Assembly (NCBI RefSeq): GCF_000190415.1
Contig: NZ_AEWF01000001.1
Location: 248,001-312,000 of the forward strand
Source: Candidatus Odyssella thessalonicensis L13
GTDB taxonomy: Bacteria > Pseudomonadota > Alphaproteobacteria > Paracaedibacterales > Paracaedibacteraceae
DNA length: 64,000 nt
Direction: 5' to 3'
Each line of letters begins with the position of its first letter. Position 1 is the first letter of the stretch. The position numbers and the translations under genes were made by a program. Below, piece by piece: positions 1 to 9,150 of the stretch. Under the pieces are notes generated by a model that ran no database searches, was not told where the DNA came from, and saw only the letters and a list, made by a program, of their open reading frames with translations.

Positions 1-5
1 AATAG

Positions 6-977
6 TTGAAATACCTACCTATGTTTTGTATTCCATTTTTAGCTGTTGTAAGCTTAGCTTTACCAAAAGACCACGAGGTATACGCTCCTTTAAATGCTAG
101 TGGGACTCAGCGTTTTACAGAAGCAGTTGCGGTTAGCCGAGAAGAAAATATTGCTAATTCTGCAGCTTATAATAATCTTGAGCTTTTCTCGGTAGAAATT
201 CAATTTAAGTTGCTCTCTTATCTGCCTGCTCATACAGATCTTTTAGCCTTTGCGTGTACTAATAAAGATGTTTTGAATATTGTAGAAGAATATCTCAGAA
301 TTTGCAGTGCTGACATAAATCCTCTGTTTTCAAAGCTTAAAACGCCTTGGCTAGCTACTTATGCATTCCACGGGACGCTTTTAAATTTCTTTAAGACCTA
401 TGAGCAGCAGGTTCAAGGTGTTGAAAATGTGAATAGTGTAGTGGCCCAATTTTCAAAATTTAGACAGTTTTGTGAAGAGCAAGATTTACCTCATGCTAAG
501 CTTTTTCAAGTGTTACATCATGCTGCTACAGCACAGAATAAAAAGGATATCCTTAATAATTATCGACAATTTAAAATGCAGCTATCCATACAAACACGAG
601 CACAAAAGCAGGCTGCTTTAGAATTAGCATTATCTTTAGAAGTTTTTCCTGCAGTCATAAATCAATTGGTTGCTTTTCCCCCCAGTGAAGTGGCGCGCAT
701 GGATAACATCAAGCAAGTTTCACTCAGCCTTATTCTCCAGAACCATACACACTTTTTCCATCAAATACTACCTACCTTATCGCCACGCTTGATTAATATG
801 ATCATTCTTGACCTTGCTGGCGAGAATTATGATGGTCTGTTTGAGGAGTCTTGGCGTAGAGAGACTCTTTATCTGCTAAGATACCTTTCTCACAAAGCCA
901 ATCCTTTTGTCATTAATTTTCTTTGTACAATCGATCCCGATTATCGTGAAGAATTTGCTAAGATAATCCAAGAATAA
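6..977 (+). CDS. Exported F-box-like protein
   Basis: The reading frame follows a TAG at 3-5, so translation starts at TTG 6 or ATG 21; the ribosome binding site would lie at the window edge and the start is uncertain. Either start gives a short hydrophobic signal-peptide-like N-terminus. Residues about 58-95 resemble an F-box, the domain that docks onto Skp1 in eukaryotic SCF ubiquitin ligases. After it come VEEYL (93-97) and DINPLF (103-108) with TPW (113-115); the protein encoded at 58.3-60.7 kb carries the same pieces with the same spacing. The C-terminal two thirds are predicted helical and unrecognised. A secreted effector acting in a eukaryotic host is an inference from the domain and signal. 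It converges with the LRR gene downstream. Confidence 0.6.
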   Translation: MKYLPMFCIPFLAVVSLALPKDHEVYAPLNASGTQRFTEAVAVSREENIANSAAYNNLELFSVEIQFKLLSYLPAHTDLLAFACTNKDVLNIVEEYLRICSADINPLFSKLKTPWLATYAFHGTLLNFFKTYEQQVQGVENVNSVVAQFSKFRQFCEEQDLPHAKLFQVLHHAATAQNKKDILNNYRQFKMQLSIQTRAQKQAALELALSLEVFPAVINQLVAFPPSEVARMDNIKQVSLSLILQNHTHFFHQILPTLSPRLINMIILDLAGENYDGLFEESWRRETLYLLRYLSHKANPFVINFLCTIDPDYREEFAKIIQE

Positions 978-1001
978 GAAGAACTTATGATGGGTTATTC
1001 T

Positions 1002-2129
1002 TTATGCTTGAGAATAGGTTTTGATTTCATTGTGACTGAGCATAAGCACGGCAAGGGGTATATCATTAGGATCAAATCCTTTATGGTCTTCCCTAATCCT
1101 TCCTTCTGGCGTTATTCCCCACCTAAAAGCTTCCCAGTCCGATTGATTTTCAAAGATCTGAGCAAAAGCTTCTCTAATTCTCTTTTTGCCAAAGAATAGC
1201 TGGCTCATATGCCTTAATGCTGGTACTGCTGCAAGATTAAGACAGGAAAGTTTTCCAAGTTGGCATAAAGAATACGGCAGTTCGCATAAGGGATTGCCAT
1301 TCAAGGCTAGGGTTAATAATCTGGGCAGTTGACCCATTTCCTTAGGCAAGGTGCGTAAATTATTATTGGTTAACCCTAAAAACTGTAAAGATTTTAACTC
1401 GTAAATTCTTGATGGTACCTCATCCAATTGATTGTTACTGATACATAGTCGGGTAATTTTCTTTAATTGAAGTAGGGATTTAGGCAGGGCTGTTAAATGG
1501 TTATTATCTAAGATTAATTCTTCTAAGTTGCTTAGAATTCCGATCTCTTCGGGTAGGTAGGCAATATCATTATGGCTTAGATTCAACATCGTAAGTGCTG
1601 GCAGAGATGTTATGCGTGGAAAATGCTGAATTGAGTTTGAACTTACATCCAGTGTCTTTAAATGCTTATAAGCAAAAATATATAAAGGCAAAAAAGTTAA
1701 TCTTAAATTGGTTAATTCTAGGGCTTGGGTGAGCATAATAGCGTCATTATGTTCTAAGTTCTTCATCTTTAAACATAAATCATAATCTATGCGCAGGTTC
1801 CACGGATTACGAAGGTAATCATTCCAGAATATAATATTCTCTTGAAAATCCTTCACGATATTTTCTGAAGCAAAACATTCCAGAAACATGGTAGTTGTCC
1901 GCGGGCTTACCTTCTTTCTTATGCCTTTGGATCCTCTTAAGCTTTCTGGCCGGGGAGAGTTCGATTCTTCGCTGTCTAATAGATCTTTTACCAGTTCTTG
2001 TAGCTGCAATTTTAATGGGGGTAAAGGTGGTGGTAGAGCTTCTTGATCGAGCTCTGAGGCCCATGCATTAATATTTGAGATCCCTATAAATGTAAGAATA
2101 AGGACCCTTATAGGCAACTTAGTAGCCAA
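1002..2129 (-). CDS. Exported leucine-rich repeat protein
   Basis: The C-terminal half holds about seven LRRs of roughly 23 residues with the pattern LxxLxLxxNxLxxLP, including the segments LNLSHNDIAYLP and LILDNNHLTALP. This is the 'typical' LRR class shared with eukaryotic Ras-binding LRR proteins. I chose TTG 2129 as start because an AGGAAGAG box lies just upstream and it opens a good signal peptide (LATKLPIRVLILTFIGISN); the frame is open up to ATG 2192, which would add 21 hydrophilic residues. No catalytic domain is recognisable, so it is probably a binding scaffold. Its place beside an F-box protein suggests a host-interaction role, which is inference. Confidence 0.7.
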   Translation of the reverse strand: MATKLPIRVLILTFIGISNINAWASELDQEALPPPLPPLKLQLQELVKDLLDSEESNSPRPESLRGSKGIRKKVSPRTTTMFLECFASENIVKDFQENIIFWNDYLRNPWNLRIDYDLCLKMKNLEHNDAIMLTQALELTNLRLTFLPLYIFAYKHLKTLDVSSNSIQHFPRITSLPALTMLNLSHNDIAYLPEEIGILSNLEELILDNNHLTALPKSLLQLKKITRLCISNNQLDEVPSRIYELKSLQFLGLTNNNLRTLPKEMGQLPRLLTLALNGNPLCELPYSLCQLGKLSCLNLAAVPALRHMSQLFFGKKRIREAFAQIFENQSDWEAFRWGITPEGRIREDHKGFDPNDIPLAVLMLSHNEIKTYSQA

Positions 2130-2359
2130 GTTTCTCTTCCTGAAATCTTGAGTGAAATAATGATAAGTTTTAAAATAGTAACCTGTACACATTCAAGGTT
2201 ACTATCAAAAATTTAAGCTAAGATTTAATAATATGGAAAGCTTAATTATGCTTTAGAGAAAAGATTCATCTGTAGTAAGCATAAAAGTGGGTATATATCA
2301 ACTACTTAATAGCCACTTCTACCTTTACACAGAACCAATTGTTAACCACAGAAATTTTA

Positions 2360-3367
2360 TTAGGACTTATATTTTGCGGTCAGAGCCCAAATCCAGTACA
2401 TATCTTGATGATTAAGCGGAGCATTAAATTGTTCAGGGTGCTGGTTTTGCGAAAAATGTGCTTTAAAGGCGCGCAGGACATTTCTGAACTCATCAGTTAC
2501 TGCATCTGTCTCTTGGATGGGATAACCATACTCTTTCAAATATTTTGACATAAAAGCCACGCTGATACCTTGAGGTAATGGTTCCCTTGGAGTGTATCGT
2601 TCGATCAAATCTTTATTGTGTTGCTCTTCAGGGTCTAACCAGGCTCCTACTCCATAATTGGTATATAACTCTCCCCAAGGAAATAAGATGCCAGGGTCTT
2701 GTTTACGCTGGGGAGCAATATCTGCATGTCCCACAACATAAGTGGGCGGAATATGATATTTCTGTACAATGGCTCGACTTAACTTTCCAACCACTTTCAT
2801 TTGCTCCTTATCAAAAGGATACCAGTGTAGACCATTTGGGTCCTCAGTAAAGCCTTTGTTGGCAACTTCAATCCCTAAGGAAGAATCATTTAGGCCGGTA
2901 AGTTCTCGCCATTGACTTACTCCAGCATGCCAAGCTTTCTTTGACTCCGGGACTATTTGAATAACCTGGCCCGCTGGAATCTCATAAATATCTGTTTCAT
3001 GACCAATTGACTCAGCTTCACTAACGACATATGTGGCACTGACTCTTCTCTCAGGAATATCTGCGGTAAAGGTTTTAAGGGTATCTATAAAATTGATAAC
3101 TGTATAATGGAGCACTAAACTTTTAATAGAGGTCAAGCTTCCTTGGCTTCGGTCACTAAAATGATTTCTATTTTGGTAAGGGGCCTCAAAGGCAGGAACC
3201 ATATAGCCATCAACATTTGCTGCAATAAATTCAGGCTTAATTTCAGTGCCTGTTAAAGCCTTGACTGTATGGCAAAATTTCTCCTGAGGCGTTTCCAGCG
3301 CTGTGGCAGAGAGTAGCCTTAAGCAGCTAGCGGTCAATAGTAGTGTTTTTAAGGTTGTGTGTTTCAT
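2360..3367 (-). CDS. N-acetylmuramoyl-L-alanine amidase, AmiD/AmpD type, exported
   Basis: It is a zinc amidase of the Amidase_2 family that cleaves the bond between N-acetylmuramic acid and the peptide stem of peptidoglycan. With start ATG 3367 (GAAGATGATCAG upstream) the protein has 335 residues and a clear signal peptide (MKHTTLKTLLLTASCLRLL), so it acts in the periplasm. Zinc ligands are visible as H87 (LHYT), H214 (GHADIAP) and D224 (QDPG), with the catalytic Glu about residue 167 (LGIEVANKG). A frame extension to 3418 adds residues unlike a leader. The C-terminal 80 residues may be a wall-binding helical domain. It could serve wall recycling or remodelling; the exact physiological role is not shown. 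Confidence 0.85.
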   Translation of the reverse strand: MKHTTLKTLLLTASCLRLLSATALETPQEKFCHTVKALTGTEIKPEFIAANVDGYMVPAFEAPYQNRNHFSDRSQGSLTSIKSLVLHYTVINFIDTLKTFTADIPERRVSATYVVSEAESIGHETDIYEIPAGQVIQIVPESKKAWHAGVSQWRELTGLNDSSLGIEVANKGFTEDPNGLHWYPFDKEQMKVVGKLSRAIVQKYHIPPTYVVGHADIAPQRKQDPGILFPWGELYTNYGVGAWLDPEEQHNKDLIERYTPREPLPQGISVAFMSKYLKEYGYPIQETDAVTDEFRNVLRAFKAHFSQNQHPEQFNAPLNHQDMYWIWALTAKYKS

Positions 3368-3605
3368 CTGATCATCTTCTTTATTGATAACAACTTTAAC
3401 CCTAATAACTTTAATCAAAGAATTGCAGATGAATACATTAAGATATTTTATGCGTCTTTTAATAAGTTACATAAGCAGGGCACGAAGTTATCAATGACTC
3501 CCTAATAGTGAGGGAGCTCCATAAGCGGACTCGGTAATGGATGCTCAGCTAAGAGTTCATCAAAGATAACGAGGCGTAAGAGTTATAAGGAAGCGATCTT
3601 CACTC

Positions 3606-4514
3606 TTATGCAATCTTCTCAATAATAGAGCTGTCATCAGAGCCTTTACCAATGTGAAAGATTTGCTTTAAATAACTGCCATAGCTGCTACCCTTATTGT
3701 TTTCGTAGCACGAGAGAAACTCCATATCAGTGATCCAATTATTGCGCCATGCGATTTCTTCTAAGCAGGCGACCTTTAAGCCTTGGCGCTTTTCTATAGT
3801 AGCTATATAATTCCCTGCATCCATTAAAGATTCATGGGTTCCAGTATCCAGCCAAGCAAAACCGCGATGAAGGTTAACTGACTTTAATAATCCTTTTTCT
3901 AAATAGATACGATTTAGATCAGTAATTTCAAGCTCGCCCCGTAAGGACGGTTTTAATTGCTTAGCAAATTCAACCGCTTGAGCATCATAGAAATACAGCC
4001 CTGTTACTGCATAATTGGATTTGGGACTTTGCGGTTTTTCTTCAAGGCTAATAACTTGATTATATTTATCAAGTTCTGCCACGCCGAACCGTTGAGGATC
4101 GACCACCCAGTAGCAAAAAATGGTGGCGCCTTGACGGTTTTGAGAAGCTTCATGAAGCATCGATTTAAAGCCATGACCGAAAAAGAGATTATCGCCGAGA
4201 ATTAAAGCAAAGGGCTCAGCGTTTATAAACTTTTCACCAATAATCACTGCTTCAGCAATACCCCGGGGCTGATCTTGGATAGCATAGTCAATTTTAAGCC
4301 CCCATTGTTGGCCATGTCCCAGAACTGATTTATATAGCTCAACATCCTCGCTGCGGGTTATGATAAGAATTTCGCGAATGTTGGCTAACATCAATGTCGC
4401 AATCGGATAATAAATTAAAGGCTTATCATATATAGGTAACAGATGTTTATTAATAGCATGAGTAAGCGGATAAAGACGTGTGCCGGTGCCCCCGGCAAGT
4501 ATAATCCCCTTCAT
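3606..4514 (-). CDS. rfbA: Glucose-1-phosphate thymidylyltransferase
   Basis: It makes dTDP-glucose from glucose-1-phosphate and dTTP, the first step of dTDP-deoxysugar synthesis. The nucleotide-binding signature GGTGTRLYPLT sits at residues 8-18 and the metal/nucleotide region GDNLFFGHG at about 107-115. The length of 302 is normal for the family. Its ATG overlaps the last 4 bases of rfbB (ATGA), so the two are translationally coupled. No rfbC or rfbD follows, so the pathway made here may not be rhamnose. Confidence 0.95.
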   Translation of the reverse strand: MKGIILAGGTGTRLYPLTHAINKHLLPIYDKPLIYYPIATLMLANIREILIITRSEDVELYKSVLGHGQQWGLKIDYAIQDQPRGIAEAVIIGEKFINAEPFALILGDNLFFGHGFKSMLHEASQNRQGATIFCYWVVDPQRFGVAELDKYNQVISLEEKPQSPKSNYAVTGLYFYDAQAVEFAKQLKPSLRGELEITDLNRIYLEKGLLKSVNLHRGFAWLDTGTHESLMDAGNYIATIEKRQGLKVACLEEIAWRNNWITDMEFLSCYENNKGSSYGSYLKQIFHIGKGSDDSSIIEKIA

Positions 4515-5575
4515 AGTCTCACCTCGCTATCTTGAGGTAAAGATGGCTTTTGCGCCAGTAAGCCTTGCCACCACCCTTGATTATCTAAATACCATCGAAC
4601 CGTACTCACTAGCCCTTGCTTAAAAGGAGTTCTGGCCACCCATCCCAGGGCTGTTGAGATTTTACCAATATCAGAGGCGTAGCGGTAATCATGACCTAAG
4701 CGATCGGGAACATAGCTAATCAATTGACGATAACTTTCATGTGAACTGTTAGGAGCCATTGTATCGAGGATCCGACAAATATCAAGTACTAGATCAATAT
4801 TGCGGATTTCAGTTTGTCCGCTAATGCAGTAGGATTCACCAATGCGTCCCTTATCAATAATCTGCATTAAAGCATCGATATGATCATCAACATATAGCCA
4901 ATCGCGGATATTTTGTCCGTTCCCGTAGATTGGTAATCTTTCTCCTCGTAATGCCTTTATGATCATGGTCGGGATTAACTTTTCAGGAAACTGGTAAGGC
5001 CCATAATTATTGCTGCAATGACTCATAGTCATTGGAAATCCATAAGTTTTATGCCAAGCGCGGACCAATAAATCCGAGGCTGCTTTACTGGCTGCATAAG
5101 GCGAATTAGGCGCATAGGCGGTGGTCTCAGTAAAAGTTCCCTCCTCCGATAAGCTGCCATACACCTCATCTGTTGAGACATGGTGTAAACGGAAGTCACG
5201 TTTACAGGTTTGCCAATAATCAAGCGCAATTTTGATTAAGGTGTAGGTTCCAATAATATTGCTCTCAATAAACGGGTCGGGACTAAAGATAGAATTGTCC
5301 ACGTGCGATTCTGCCGCTAAATGGACAATCACATCCGGCTGATAACCATAAATCACTTTCTTAAGCGGTACCGCTTCACAGATATCAAGCTTTTGATAAT
5401 GGTAGCGAGGATGATGTTGATAGGATTTCAGAGTTTGAGGAGAAACTGAATAGCTAGCTTTACTAATATTGAGAACCTGATGATTGGTATGATCTAATAA
5501 ATACCGTACTAAAGCTGAACCAATGAATCCGTCGCCGCCTGTTACAAGATATCTTTTAACTTTATTCGTCAACAT
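4511..5575 (-). CDS. rfbB: dTDP-glucose 4,6-dehydratase
   Basis: It converts dTDP-glucose to dTDP-4-keto-6-deoxyglucose. It is an extended short-chain dehydrogenase with the NAD-binding GGDGFIG at residues 13-19, the TDE catalytic triplet at 135-137 and YxxxK at Y160/K164. The length of 354 is standard. It is the first gene of the pair and overlaps rfbA by 4 bases. A sugar aminotransferase starts 55 bp away on the opposite strand; dTDP-4-keto-6-deoxyglucose is a natural substrate for such an enzyme, so the three genes probably form one pathway read from a shared divergent promoter region. Confidence 0.95.
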   Translation of the reverse strand: MLTNKVKRYLVTGGDGFIGSALVRYLLDHTNHQVLNISKASYSVSPQTLKSYQHHPRYHYQKLDICEAVPLKKVIYGYQPDVIVHLAAESHVDNSIFSPDPFIESNIIGTYTLIKIALDYWQTCKRDFRLHHVSTDEVYGSLSEEGTFTETTAYAPNSPYAASKAASDLLVRAWHKTYGFPMTMSHCSNNYGPYQFPEKLIPTMIIKALRGERLPIYGNGQNIRDWLYVDDHIDALMQIIDKGRIGESYCISGQTEIRNIDLVLDICRILDTMAPNSSHESYRQLISYVPDRLGHDYRYASDIGKISTALGWVARTPFKQGLVSTVRWYLDNQGWWQGLLAQKPSLPQDSEVRL

Positions 5576-5630
5576 GTTTTCTAAGCTTGGAGCATATGAT
5601 ATATTTTAATTGTGATACAATTTTAATTAA

Positions 5631-6785
5631 ATGTTGGTTAATATATTGTTTCCTGTTTATAAACCTTTATTGCCCAAAGCTTTTCGCCTTTATACTTATC
5701 TTCAGGAAATCGATGACAACCGCTATTACACTAATTATGGCCCCTTAATACGTCAGTTTGAATCCCTGCTAGCACAACATTTTAATGTGGACCCCAACCG
5801 CGTTGTTACCGCGGCCAATGGCACTCTGGCTTTAACACAGATGTTAAAAACTGTAGTTACCAATAAAAAAAAGTATTGTGTCATGCCATCTTGGACGTTT
5901 GTCGCTACTCCTGCGGCGGCTGTAACGGCAGGGCTGATACCCTATTTTGTAGATGTAGATATAAACACTTGGTCGCTTTTACCAGAGGGATTGCCCTCTC
6001 AGCTAAATAAGGATGAAATTGCGGCCATAATAGTAGTTGCCCCCTTTGGTGCTCCTTTAGATCTTAGTCAGTGGGAAGGTTTTTGCCAAGAAACTGGGAT
6101 TCCTGTCATTATTGACGCGGCGGCAAGCTTTGATGCCTTCACTCAAGTACAAACCTCATTACCATTTATGGTCAGTCTGCATGCCACCAAAGTCTTTGGC
6201 ATTGGTGAAGGTGCTGTAATTATTGCAGGAACCTCTGAAGAAGCTAAGAATAACCGACTTTGGGGGACGTTTGGCTTTGATACTAATCGCCAATCCCTAA
6301 TTCCGGGAATCAATTCAAAATTAAGTGAATATGCTGCAGCTATGGGGCTGGCTGCTTTCGAGGAATGGCAAGAAAAGCGAAATAGTTGGCAGTTTATAAC
6401 GGATATATTTGTGCGTAAGGTTACAGAAATTAACGATATTAAATTGCCACCGTTCTTTGATGATAAATGGGTCTCATCTTATGGAATTATTGAACTGCCG
6501 ACCTATGCTCAGACTTCTATCATCGCTGAGCATTTAAAGTCTAAAAGGATTCAAACTCTGGCATGGTGGGATGAAGGATGCCATAAGCAACCGGCCTACC
6601 TTAATTATCCAAAGAGTAATCTTTCGAATACTGATTACTTGGCTAATCATACAGTGGGGCTACCGTTCTGGATTGGTATGGACGAGCAGGATTTTAGTTT
6701 TATTTTTCAAGAATTAGCCTCTGCTCTTGAGAGATGCCATAAAGATAATCCAGACCACACGCCTCTTTTGCAGAGCAGCTTGTAG
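5631..6785 (+). CDS. DegT/DnrJ/EryC1/StrS-family sugar aminotransferase, possibly VioA-like
   Basis: It is a PLP-dependent transaminase of the sugar nucleotide class. NGTLAL (63-68) binds the cofactor phosphate, D162 should contact the pyridine nitrogen, and K187 in SLHATKVFG is the PLP-binding lysine. The length of 384 is normal. The family uses keto-sugar nucleotides; together with the adjacent divergent rfbBA the likely substrate is dTDP-4-keto-6-deoxyglucose, giving a dTDP-4-amino-4,6-dideoxyhexose (viosamine or thomosamine). The exact regio- and stereochemistry cannot be read from sequence. No 3,4-ketoisomerase gene is nearby, which argues mildly against a 3-amino sugar. The product probably decorates LPS or another glycan. 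Confidence 0.85.
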   Translation: MLVNILFPVYKPLLPKAFRLYTYLQEIDDNRYYTNYGPLIRQFESLLAQHFNVDPNRVVTAANGTLALTQMLKTVVTNKKKYCVMPSWTFVATPAAAVTAGLIPYFVDVDINTWSLLPEGLPSQLNKDEIAAIIVVAPFGAPLDLSQWEGFCQETGIPVIIDAAASFDAFTQVQTSLPFMVSLHATKVFGIGEGAVIIAGTSEEAKNNRLWGTFGFDTNRQSLIPGINSKLSEYAAAMGLAAFEEWQEKRNSWQFITDIFVRKVTEINDIKLPPFFDDKWVSSYGIIELPTYAQTSIIAEHLKSKRIQTLAWWDEGCHKQPAYLNYPKSNLSNTDYLANHTVGLPFWIGMDEQDFSFIFQELASALERCHKDNPDHTPLLQSSL

Positions 6786-6871
6786 CTTGGTTAATTCACT
6801 AATAAGAACTTACCATATCTTTTGCCTATATTCTCAATTGTAACAATCTGTATGAATGAAGACTCCTAGTT

Positions 6872-7402
6872 TCAGCCATATTTAGCTTTCCAAGCTTTTT
6901 TTCTCTCCGCATAGCGCGGATCTGCCTCGGCTTTACGCCACACTTGATAAAAAATTTGAGCGCTTTCAACCTTATTTTGATCTTCACCGTTAAGAGGTAA
7001 CTCTTCTCCGGATGCAGGATCATATTTTCGGCCGCCTTTATGATTAGCATAGCGCCGAGCTCGGGTATATCCCATCTGTAAATATTTTCTCGCCATGTCA
7101 GCGCCTACAAAGTCATCTTTTTCAAGATAAGTCTTAAACAGAGCGAATATGCTCTCTGCACTGATCTTAGCAATTTTAGGCGTTCTGAATCGCCAATGCG
7201 GTAAGATCTCTGATTTATAAGGCTGACAAATTAAAACCCCTTGTTCCCCCTTGCCCACTTGATACCATTCGGGATGAATTCGGTAATCGATTGAGGGTTT
7301 CCATGCATAAGTGGGCTTGCTTTTCTCCCACAGCGCATCTTTTTTTTGTTTAGAAGATGGCCGGTAGGATGGTTTTTGGGAACTTTCCCCTTTGGTAAGC
7401 AT
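6872..7402 (-). CDS. DUF4385 family protein
   Basis: The protein of 176 residues matches my memory of DUF4385, a small family of unknown function found in bacteria and viruses. Recognisable segments are GKGEQGVLICQPYKSEILPH, then DDFVGADMARKYLQMGYTRA, then RRYANHKGGRKYD. The start ATG 7402 follows a strong GGAGGAAATGA box. The N-terminal 30 residues are basic and low in complexity. There is no signal peptide. It stands alone, convergent with the aminotransferase. I know of no established function. Confidence 0.85.
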   Translation of the reverse strand: MLTKGESSQKPSYRPSSKQKKDALWEKSKPTYAWKPSIDYRIHPEWYQVGKGEQGVLICQPYKSEILPHWRFRTPKIAKISAESIFALFKTYLEKDDFVGADMARKYLQMGYTRARRYANHKGGRKYDPASGEELPLNGEDQNKVESAQIFYQVWRKAEADPRYAERKKAWKAKYG

Positions 7403-7720
7403 TCATTTCCTCCGGTACTCTGAGACTAAAATGTTAAAGCAATTATCGCTGTAGGAGTCTAGAGACCGCCTCAAACTCTAATGCTTCTTTGAAGGTCTAC
7501 AACGATTAATACTAGCCCTTGAAAGGATTCCTTCCTCTTTAGTAGTCAAAAACTAGCAAGCTTTTAAGAGGTATTAAATGTTAAAATTGAGAGATTTTTT
7601 ATTTCCTTTAAAGAGACATTACTTATAAAAATGAAAAAATAAAAATACAGTTATCAATTAAATATTAACTTCATTTCTTCATTATCTTTGATGTATTTAA
7701 TCCACGGAGGGAAATGAAAG
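7403..7720. other. Intergenic, divergent promoter region
   Basis: This AT-rich stretch separates two divergent genes and must hold both promoters. I see no RNA gene and no clear consensus promoter. The last 25 bases carry the strong GGAGG ribosome binding site of the downstream repeat protein. Confidence 0.4.
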
Positions 7721-8509
7721 ATGCTGAAATATATTCTAGGTGCCCTGGTTGTCTCCTCATTCAATTGTTCTGCAATAGATAATGTAGATATTAAGCCGAA
7801 CCATCCTGAAACAGAGAAAAAGCGAAATTTTCTGGTTAAGCAGAAAGGTCAAGTATTTCAAAAGGAGATAAACCCCTCTTCAGACCGGGATATCCCTTTA
7901 AATCAGAACAACATGGAGGTGCTTACCGATCGGGATGATATATCTGGAAGGCTGAGTGATCAAGAGCTAGAAGATGTAAACAATCTTTATAACAGCCAAG
8001 AAAGCATCCCCTTACCTTCTCGCCGTGCGGCTATGGGTCATCCATCTGTTCAGAAAAAGAATTCCGCGGAAATGGATGTAGACTTTTCTGACGGGCGGCT
8101 GAGCGAGGAAGAATTTGAGGAAGTCGACAACCTTTACAATAGTCAAGAAGGCATCTCCTTACCTCCACGTCATGCCGCTCTTGGGTATCAATCTATTAAG
8201 AAGGAAAACTCGACGGAAATGGATACAGATCTCTCTAAAGGACGCTTAAGTGAGGAGGAATTTGACGAGGCAGATAATCTTTATAACAGCCAAAAATTTA
8301 ATAATTTTACACCGGTATCTTTTAAACCAACTCTTGCAGAGCCTATTGGCCCATCATCGTCAGGAGAAGTGATTGGATCAGAAAAATTTAGTTTTGACTC
8401 AATGGGCAAGCCAAAAAATACCGTAAGGGAATTAGTGCAAATATGGGAGCCAGCCAAAGTGTCTACCTTAAATGGTAACACTTTACTGCCTGCCCAAAGG
8501 AGGCAGTAA
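7721..8509 (+). CDS. Exported protein with 49-residue tandem repeats
   Basis: The start ATG has a strong CACGGAGGGAAATGA box. The N-terminus (MLKYILGALVVSSFNCSA) is a signal peptide, possibly a lipobox-like end around Cys16. The mature part is acidic and low in complexity. It holds two full 49-residue repeats beginning GRLSDQELED and GRLSEEEFEE, and a third partial copy beginning GRLSEEEFDE; each contains the conserved core LYNSQ. No enzymatic domain is visible. It may be a disordered secreted protein presenting repeated linear motifs, which is inference. I do not recognise a family. Confidence 0.65.
   Translation: MLKYILGALVVSSFNCSAIDNVDIKPNHPETEKKRNFLVKQKGQVFQKEINPSSDRDIPLNQNNMEVLTDRDDISGRLSDQELEDVNNLYNSQESIPLPSRRAAMGHPSVQKKNSAEMDVDFSDGRLSEEEFEEVDNLYNSQEGISLPPRHAALGYQSIKKENSTEMDTDLSKGRLSEEEFDEADNLYNSQKFNNFTPVSFKPTLAEPIGPSSSGEVIGSEKFSFDSMGKPKNTVRELVQIWEPAKVSTLNGNTLLPAQRRQ
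7946..8293 (+). repeat. In-frame 147-bp tandem repeats
   Basis: Repeat units begin at 7946, 8093 and 8240, exactly 147 bp apart; the third copy is truncated after about 54 bases. Copies differ at many codons, mostly keeping GRLS, an acidic stretch and NLYNSQ, so the duplication is old and the core motif is under selection. Confidence 0.85.
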
Positions 8510-8691
8510 TTAATCCTAATATAACCATAAAAGTTAAATAAGCTTTTTTCTGAAAAAGCAGCTGACACTCCTAAAAGGAATAAGATTTATAGTTAATTGA
8601 CCTTCACCCTGCCGACATCCATAAAATAATGAACTGCACAATAAACCCAGAGGGCCGTCAATTCATACAGGATCCCCCTCCTGCCGATAAT

Positions 8692-9150
8692 TTATTTAAT
8701 AGGAATCTGTTTAGCTTGGTCCTCAGTTTTATTGGATTTGGGAACTGTAATTTTCAGAGTTCCTTGATCCAATTGCGCTTGAACAGAGTCTTGCTGAGCG
8801 TGGAAAGGTAATTGTAGTGACCTTATTAAGGTGCCAGATGACCTTTCTTTTAAATAGAAGGCTTCGCTCTTTTCTTCCTTTTCTTCATGCTTTTCTGCTT
8901 TTATAGTCAAGAGATTGCCATCTAGGCTTAATGAAAGGTCTTTCTTACTAAAGCCTGGGACATCCGCGAGGATAATAATCTTATCGCCTTCATTCTTGAC
9001 ATCTAAGCGGATCTCTGTTGCGTCAGTGTTACTGCTAAAAGCTTTATTAAAAATATTATCCAATTCACGTCTGAAATTAGAAAAGATATCATGATACGAA
9101 GCTAGATCTTTATTCTTACGTCCAAAAGGTACCAAATCTTTTAACTGCAT
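8692..9150 (-). CDS. Small heat shock protein, Hsp20/alpha-crystallin family
   Basis: It is an ATP-independent holdase chaperone that binds unfolding proteins. The alpha-crystallin domain covers about residues 42-142, with DVPGFSKKDLSLSLDGNLLT in the middle and the conserved GTLKITVPK near the end. The length of 152 is typical. The start ATG 9150 follows AGAAGGAGAG. I checked the leader for a ROSE-type thermometer (pairing across the ribosome binding site) and saw no convincing one. Two direct repeats lie about 100 bp upstream. Confidence 0.92.
   Translation of the reverse strand: MQLKDLVPFGRKNKDLASYHDIFSNFRRELDNIFNKAFSSNTDATEIRLDVKNEGDKIIILADVPGFSKKDLSLSLDGNLLTIKAEKHEEKEEKSEAFYLKERSSGTLIRSLQLPFHAQQDSVQAQLDQGTLKITVPKSNKTEDQAKQIPIK

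Noticed and set aside
3498-3516. Hairpin CTCCCT/AGGGAG downstream of rfbA
   Set aside because: It has only a 6-bp stem, no T-run, and lies about 90 bp past the stop codon.
8629-8811. 60-codon frame on the plus strand
   Set aside because: It is antisense to the conserved Hsp20 gene and has no recognisable sequence or ribosome binding site.
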